Source: Saprospiraceae bacterium | Lineage (GTDB): Bacteria > Bacteroidota > Bacteroidia > Chitinophagales > Saprospiraceae | NCBI GenBank assembly: GCA_020628085.1 | Contig: JAHDFQ010000026.1 | Location: 1-37,424, forward strand | Direction: 5' to 3' | Length of the DNA stretch: 37,424 nt | In this document: positions 32,699 through 37,424 of the stretch, piece by piece | How the letters are laid out: every line of letters begins with the position of its first letter | Numbering within the stretch: position 1 is the first letter of the stretch | Notes under the pieces: generated by a model | Seen by the model: only the letters and a program-made list of their open reading frames with translations | Databases searched by the model: none | What the model was told of the DNA's origin: nothing | Position numbers and translations under genes: made by a program

Positions 32699-35600
32699 TT
32701 ACCTTGCAAACAACCTACTGACTCTCGATTTCATTCGATACGAAACCCAATACATGGCAGGTACTACAACCAAGGTTAAGAAGGTAGCGAAAACTAAACC
32801 GTAAATCACCGTCCAAGCCATTGGCCCCCAGAAAGCAGCATTGTCACCACCAATAAATAGTTGTGGATCACTATCTGAAATGAGGGTAAAGAAATTGAAA
32901 TTGAATCCGATAGCTAATGGAATCAAACCTAAAACGGTGGTAATAGCTGTCAATAAAACGGGGCGTAAACGGGTTGAGCCACCCAAGATAATCGCATCTT
33001 TGACATCTTCTTTATCCATTTCATTCATCGTTTCAAAACCGAGTTCCTCTCGTTTATTTTTGACCAACAAATTGATATAATCTATCAAGACAATGGCGTT
33101 GTTCACAACAATTCCCGCTAAGGAAATAATACCCACACCTGTCATAATAATAATCAAATCTCGTCCTGTAAATACATATCCGAACAAGACACCAATGGTA
33201 CTAAAAACCACCGATAAAATGATGATAAATGGCGCAATAATCGAGTTGAATTGTGCGACCAAAATAATAAATATCACAAACATAGCGATCAAAAACGCAT
33301 TGGACAAAAAGGCTAACTCTTTCGCTTGTTCTTCTTGCTGACCAGAAAATACGTAGGTCATTCCCTCTGGCATTTCGTAGTCTTCCATTGCATCTTTGAT
33401 CTCTTCTACTATTTCATTGGCATTGTAGCCTTTTTTGACATTTGAATATACATTAATGATTCGTTCTTGATCTTTTCTTAATATGGAGCTGTAAGTAGAC
33501 GAATAATCCACATCCGCCACCGCAGAAATCGGTACTTGACTGATTTGTCCATTGGACGGACTTCTAAACGTGACTTTTTGATTGATAATATCATCTACGT
33601 TATAACGATATTTCTCTGCTACTCGTAACTGAATGGGGTATTCTTCTTCATCTTCTTTGAATTTTGAAATTTCTTTTCCAAAAACGGCTGTTCTAATTCC
33701 ATCAGCAATATTGTAAGTCGAAACACCATATCGGCGAGCAGCTTCTCGATCAATATTGACTAGTAATTCTGGCTTACCAATTTTCACATCTGCCATCAAT
33801 CGTTCAATTCCGTCAATGTCTTTACTGTTGATATAAGCAATAATATTTTCAGATGCGATAGCTAACTCATTTACATCACCACCTTTTAATTCTAGGTTAA
33901 TTGGTCGCCCTGTTGGTGGACCATCTTGGTTTTGAGCCACCGAAATATTGACACCTGCATAATCGCTTACCGATGCTCGGATTTCTTCCATAATTTTGAC
34001 CGTAGAAATATCACCACGTTCATCAGAAGGTACAAAAGAAACCGTCAAACGAGCTTTATGTGGTGATGCCCCAAATTCTGGCGGTGCGTTTGGATCAGTT
34101 GTATTTTCACCAATTTGTGATAAAACGGCTTCTACAATGCCACCATAAGGTTTGACCACTTCGGTAATTTTAGCCTCAATATCCGTCATTAATTTATCCG
34201 TTGCCGTAATGTCTTTCCCTAATGGTAATTCCACAAAAGCATTGACATATAAAGGATCTGCGATTGGGAAGAACTCCACCTTCGGCATATTAGTTGTCAA
34301 CAAACTAGAAGATAAAAAGAGTAGTCCAACCGTTCCAAATATGATTAAAGTCGGTACAACCTTGTACAAAGCCCCTCGAATGAATTTATTATAAACCCGT
34401 TCTAAAGCTGGTAATACTTTTCCTTGAAAAAAGAAAGACATGGGTCGTAATAAAAAGAAATTTGTGAGAGAAACTCCCGCTGCAATTAACAGTAAATTTC
34501 TTGCCCAAATGACTTCTTGTGTATGAAATGCAAATGCCAATAACAACATCACTGCCCCTCCAATTAGAACATTTCTAATCTTTCGACGACGCTGTTGTTT
34601 ATCAGATGCTCGTTCATCAATTTTCATGAAACTTGCTGTTAAAACAGGGTTAATAACAAGTGCTAAAAATAGAGACGATGACAAAACTACGATCAGGGTA
34701 ATGGGCAAATATTTCATAAAACTCCCCATCAATCCAGGCCAAAAAGCGAGCGGTAAGAAGGCTGCTATCGTCGTTGCTGTGGAAGCAATAATCGGCAGTG
34801 CCACCTCTCCTGCGCCATACTTAGCGGCTTCTTTGGCGGGATAGCCTTCTTGCATATACCGATAGATATTTTCGACTACAACAATCGCATTATCCACTAA
34901 CATTCCGAGGGCGAGAATGAGTGCAAACAATACTACCATATTCATGGTGTAACCGATAATACTCAAAATCATAACACCCATCAACATAGACAATGGAATG
35001 GCTACTCCAACGAACGAAGCGTTCCGTAATCCGAGGAAAAAAAGCAGTACCAACACCACTAAAATTACCCCAGAAATAATACTGTTTTCGAGGTTAGATA
35101 CTAAATCACGGGTCTGTACAGATAAATCATTGAATACTTTTACATCTAGTTCTTTGGGTAGATCATTGACAATGGCTTCATCCAAAATCGCTTTAATATT
35201 ATCGGAAGCAATCAATAAGTTTTCACCACTTTCTTTGATAACATCAAGTGAAATAACGGGTCGTTGATCGGCACGAGAGATACTGGTGCGGTCTTTAAAA
35301 CCAAATTTCACATCTGCAATATCACGTAAATAGATTGGGTTTTGGTTTTCACTTTTTACGATCATACGTTCCATTTCTTCGGGAGAATCAAATTCTCCTA
35401 GAACACGAATATTTCGTCGAAATTCATTATTCACCATTTCACCACCCGACATATTCATGTTCTCACTACGAAAAGCATTCTCTATATCTGCAAAGCTAAC
35501 CTGTAAGGATTCCATTTTGGGAATATCCACATTTACCTGTACTTCTCGTTCGAGTGTTCCCTTCATATCAATTTTAGAAACCTGAGGTAAATCTTCTATT

Positions 35601-36121
35601 TTTTCTTCCAAAAATTCAGCATACGCTCGCAATTCATCACTTGGAAAATCGCCCGAAACATTGACTGTCATAATCGGTAATTCTGACATATTGATTTCGA
35701 TCACTTCGGGTTCGTTGGTGAGGTCATTAGGCAGTTCTGGTTTGGCCTTGTCCACAGCATCTTTGATCTTTTGAACCGCAAAATCCATATCCATATCCGA
35801 CTCAAACTCTGCCGTAATGATGGAATAATCTTGCAAGGAAGAAGACGTTACTTTTTTGATTTCCGTAATATCTGCGATTTCTTTTTCCAAAGGTCGAGTC
35901 ACCAAATTTTCAATATCAGAAGCCGCATTACCGAAATAAACCGTATTGACAAATAACTGTGGCATGGTCACCTCTGGATAGGCTTCTTTAGGCGTGTTGA
36001 TATACGAACGCATTCCAAATAACAAAATCATAAACGTTAGGATAAAAATACTGGTCGCATTATCCACAGCTAGATTTGTCAAGCCAAATTTTCTTAATCT
36101 GTCTTTTATTTTATTAGACAT
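32699..36121 (-). CDS. RND family efflux permease
   Basis: A 1140-residue inner-membrane RND transporter that exports drugs, bile-like compounds or metals using the proton gradient. The first membrane helix is at about 23-41, a large periplasmic loop runs to about 340, then TM2-6, including TM4 with GMLVDNAIVVVENIYR (the proton-relay Asp pair region), a second loop (about 600-880), and the C-terminal helices with GVGIISLAGIVVNNAIVLIDYINLL. Extra hydrophobic residues around 530-570 (LIGGAVMLLLAFAF, LLLIAAGVSLTNFFLL) make it longer than AcrB (1049). ATG 36121 is chosen; a TTG five codons upstream is possible. It is 48 bp downstream of the adaptor gene, so both are one operon. Confidence 0.93.
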   Translation of the reverse strand: MSNKIKDRLRKFGLTNLAVDNATSIFILTFMILLFGMRSYINTPKEAYPEVTMPQLFVNTVYFGNAASDIENLVTRPLEKEIADITEIKKVTSSSLQDYSIITAEFESDMDMDFAVQKIKDAVDKAKPELPNDLTNEPEVIEINMSELPIMTVNVSGDFPSDELRAYAEFLEEKIEDLPQVSKIDMKGTLEREVQVNVDIPKMESLQVSFADIENAFRSENMNMSGGEMVNNEFRRNIRVLGEFDSPEEMERMIVKSENQNPIYLRDIADVKFGFKDRTSISRADQRPVISLDVIKESGENLLIASDNIKAILDEAIVNDLPKELDVKVFNDLSVQTRDLVSNLENSIISGVILVVLVLLFFLGLRNASFVGVAIPLSMLMGVMILSIIGYTMNMVVLFALILALGMLVDNAIVVVENIYRYMQEGYPAKEAAKYGAGEVALPIIASTATTIAAFLPLAFWPGLMGSFMKYLPITLIVVLSSSLFLALVINPVLTASFMKIDERASDKQQRRRKIRNVLIGGAVMLLLAFAFHTQEVIWARNLLLIAAGVSLTNFFLLRPMSFFFQGKVLPALERVYNKFIRGALYKVVPTLIIFGTVGLLFLSSSLLTTNMPKVEFFPIADPLYVNAFVELPLGKDITATDKLMTDIEAKITEVVKPYGGIVEAVLSQIGENTTDPNAPPEFGASPHKARLTVSFVPSDERGDISTVKIMEEIRASVSDYAGVNISVAQNQDGPPTGRPINLELKGGDVNELAIASENIIAYINSKDIDGIERLMADVKIGKPELLVNIDREAARRYGVSTYNIADGIRTAVFGKEISKFKEDEEEYPIQLRVAEKYRYNVDDIINQKVTFRSPSNGQISQVPISAVADVDYSSTYSSILRKDQERIINVYSNVKKGYNANEIVEEIKDAMEDYEMPEGMTYVFSGQQEEQAKELAFLSNAFLIAMFVIFIILVAQFNSIIAPFIIILSVVFSTIGVLFGYVFTGRDLIIIMTGVGIISLAGIVVNNAIVLIDYINLLVKNKREELGFETMNEMDKEDVKDAIILGGSTRLRPVLLTAITTVLGLIPLAIGFNFNFFTLISDSDPQLFIGGDNAAFWGPMAWTVIYGLVFATFLTLVVVPAMYWVSYRMKSRVSRLFAR

Positions 36122-36169
36122 AATATATGTTTTCAAGTTCTAGAACTTGGTTTTATTAAATAAAGAGGA

Positions 36170-37312
36170 TTATTTTGACAATTCAATTAATGCCCCGTCT
36201 GTCAGACCACGTGCGCCGTCCATCACGACTTGTTCATCACCTGTCAGACCTTCTTTGATTATAATATTACCGTCGTAGGCTTCGCCTGTTTTCACATAAG
36301 TTTTCTTAGCAATTTTTCCGTTTTCACCATCTGTCACTACATAAATATAGTTTTTGCCACTAACCTCCTGTTGCACTAATTCTAATGGCAGCGTAATGGC
36401 GTTATCAGCCGAAAAATCACGAATCATCATGCTTGCCAGCAAGTTTGGTTTCAATAATTTATCGCTGTTGCGCATTTCAACTTCCACCTTGAAAGTTCGA
36501 TTGGCAGGATTGATACTTCGTCCAATGAGGCTGACCCTCCCTTGCTTTTCCATGTCTAAAGCAGGAAACTTAATGGTTACTTTTTCTCCTTTGTCGATCG
36601 TTCCTAAATACGTTTCGGGTAAGTTGGCGACGACTTTTACTTTTCTCAAATCCAGTAACTGAACGATAGGCATACCTGGGCTCGTCATTTCTCCTGCATT
36701 CACCATTACCATATCGACCACACCAGAAATTGGAGCATATACATTGGCTTTGGTTTGTTGGAAACGTACCGTTTCAAGACTTTTTTCCAGTCGTTCTTTA
36801 TTATTTTTAGCTTGTAAATATTGAATTTCAGAACCAATATTTTGTTTCCATAAACGGTCTTGACGTTCAAATACTTCTTTGGCGAGTTCTAGTGATTTCT
36901 CAATTTCTGCAATCTGTTTATCGACGGATTCCATATCAATCGTTGCTACCAAACTTCCTTTCTTCACATAGTCCCCTTCTTCTAATTTCATCCGAATTAC
37001 ACGTCCGCCCATCTCGCTACTTGCAGCCACCATATCTTCAGCCTCAACGGTTGCTTGAATATCTACAAATCGTTCAAAATCCTCTCGTTTCACCTCAATA
37101 GCTGTTACTTTCTTGCGAGGTTTTTCTTTGCTTGGCTCTACTTTTTCAATATCTGCTTCCAGTTTTGCAATCAGCTTATTCATTTCACGCATTTCCTTTT
37201 TCTTCTCTTTCAATAAAGTCTTTTGCGCTTCTAATTCTTTTGGATATCCTTCTTCTTGCTGACATGCTCCAAAAATGATGATTCCTAATAGTATAAATAG
37301 TATATTTTTCAT
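36170..37312 (-). CDS. RND efflux periplasmic adaptor lipoprotein (HlyD/MFP family)
   Basis: A 380-residue membrane-fusion protein that links the RND permease to an outer-membrane channel. The signal MKNILFILLGIIIFGAC has lipidated C17. Residues about 26-60 add a charged coiled coil before the usual fold (LEAQKTLLKEKKKEMREMNK). The barrel-sandwich lipoyl part begins near 90 (GGRVIRMKLEEGDYVKKGSLVATID), the hairpin coiled coil is about 112-155 and the beta-barrel follows. ATG 37312 is used because it gives the lipoprotein signal; an upstream in-frame ATG at 37378 would prefix 22 non-signal residues. The outer-membrane TolC-like gene is expected just beyond the window edge. Confidence 0.92.
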   Translation of the reverse strand: MKNILFILLGIIIFGACQQEEGYPKELEAQKTLLKEKKKEMREMNKLIAKLEADIEKVEPSKEKPRKKVTAIEVKREDFERFVDIQATVEAEDMVAASSEMGGRVIRMKLEEGDYVKKGSLVATIDMESVDKQIAEIEKSLELAKEVFERQDRLWKQNIGSEIQYLQAKNNKERLEKSLETVRFQQTKANVYAPISGVVDMVMVNAGEMTSPGMPIVQLLDLRKVKVVANLPETYLGTIDKGEKVTIKFPALDMEKQGRVSLIGRSINPANRTFKVEVEMRNSDKLLKPNLLASMMIRDFSADNAITLPLELVQQEVSGKNYIYVVTDGENGKIAKKTYVKTGEAYDGNIIIKEGLTGDEQVVMDGARGLTDGALIELSK

Positions 37313-37338
37313 GTTGTTTTTTTTGCTGTGTCCACGCC

Positions 37339-37353
37339 TGCCTGCCGCAGGCA
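37339..37353. repeat. GCCTGC-type palindrome in the adaptor leader
   Basis: TGCCTGC, one C, GCAGGCA: a perfect 7-bp-arm palindrome, GC-rich in an AT-rich setting. It lies 27 bp before the adaptor start. Short palindromes of this kind recur in Bacteroidota intergenic DNA. Confidence 0.6.
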
Positions 37354-37401
37354 AGTGTTCGTTTGCAGACGTGTTCACGTTGTTCGTTTTGATTTTTTCT
37401 T

Positions 37402-37424
37402 CTTGTGTACTTGTGTACTTGTGT
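37402..37424. repeat. 8-bp tandem repeat at the window edge
   Basis: CTTGTGTA occurs twice in full and once as CTTGTGT before the window ends, so the array may be longer. It lies about 90 bp upstream of the adaptor gene. Confidence 0.8.

Overview
The window comes from an AT-rich chromosome of a Bacteroidota bacterium. A Saprospiria- or Chitinophagia-like member is a reasonable but unproven guess. Support for the phylum: promoter-like TAnnTTTG boxes instead of classical -10 boxes, few Shine-Dalgarno sites, lipoprotein and outer-membrane proteins with CarboxypepD_reg-like and TlpA/DUF4369-like architecture, a GH109 enzyme with a twin-arginine leader, a Bacteroidota-type GlmU-like protein and an ECF sigma/anti-sigma pair. 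No rRNA, tRNA or CRISPR array was recognised.

Layout. (1) 1-4.6 kb: a partial outer-membrane barrel protein and a GT-C glycosyltransferase on the minus strand, then a divergent LexA/CI-like S24 repressor and a KilA-N protein on the plus strand. The KilA-N gene lies between two exact 22-bp direct repeats covering the stop codons of both genes, so it looks like an inserted cassette. (2) 4.6-8.0 kb: a second GT-C glycosyltransferase and a DUF3050 protein, converging on a sugar-nucleotidyltransferase. (3) 8.1-12.1 kb, minus strand: TlpA-like thioredoxin lipoprotein, GH109 glycosidase and a membrane histidine kinase, separated by hairpins. (4) 12.5-15.1 kb, minus strand: a redox/stress group (flavin reductase, exported pirin, Crp/Fnr regulator, MsrB). 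(5) 15.4-20.7 kb, minus strand: hybrid histidine kinase, methylmalonyl-CoA mutase large subunit, membrane-anchored alpha/beta hydrolase. (6) 20.9-24.8 kb, plus strand: lipoprotein, ECF sigma factor and a translationally coupled protein that joins an anti-sigma-like inner-membrane anchor to an outer-membrane-like barrel. (7) 25.0-30.5 kb, minus strand: a tight operon of PPOX protein, spermidine-synthase-like methyltransferase and quinone oxidoreductase; a PAS histidine kinase overlapping a single-domain response regulator; a GlmU-like protein. (8) 30.5-32.7 kb: mostly non-coding, with a duplicated hairpin/A-rich block and one secreted protein of unknown function. (9) 32.7-37.4 kb, minus strand: RND efflux permease and its lipoprotein adaptor, with a terminator behind them and an 8-bp tandem repeat at the window edge.

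The most unusual signals are non-coding: the repeat-flanked KilA-N cassette; two diverged MITE-like elements (15209-15369 and 24778-24959, opposite orientation) with terminal inverted repeats and an internal hairpin whose paired bases covary; the duplicated hairpin plus ATGAACAAACACT block near 30.8 and 31.0 kb; and a perfect 10-bp hairpin over the start region of the ECF sigma gene. All calls come from reading the sequence; no database search was run.
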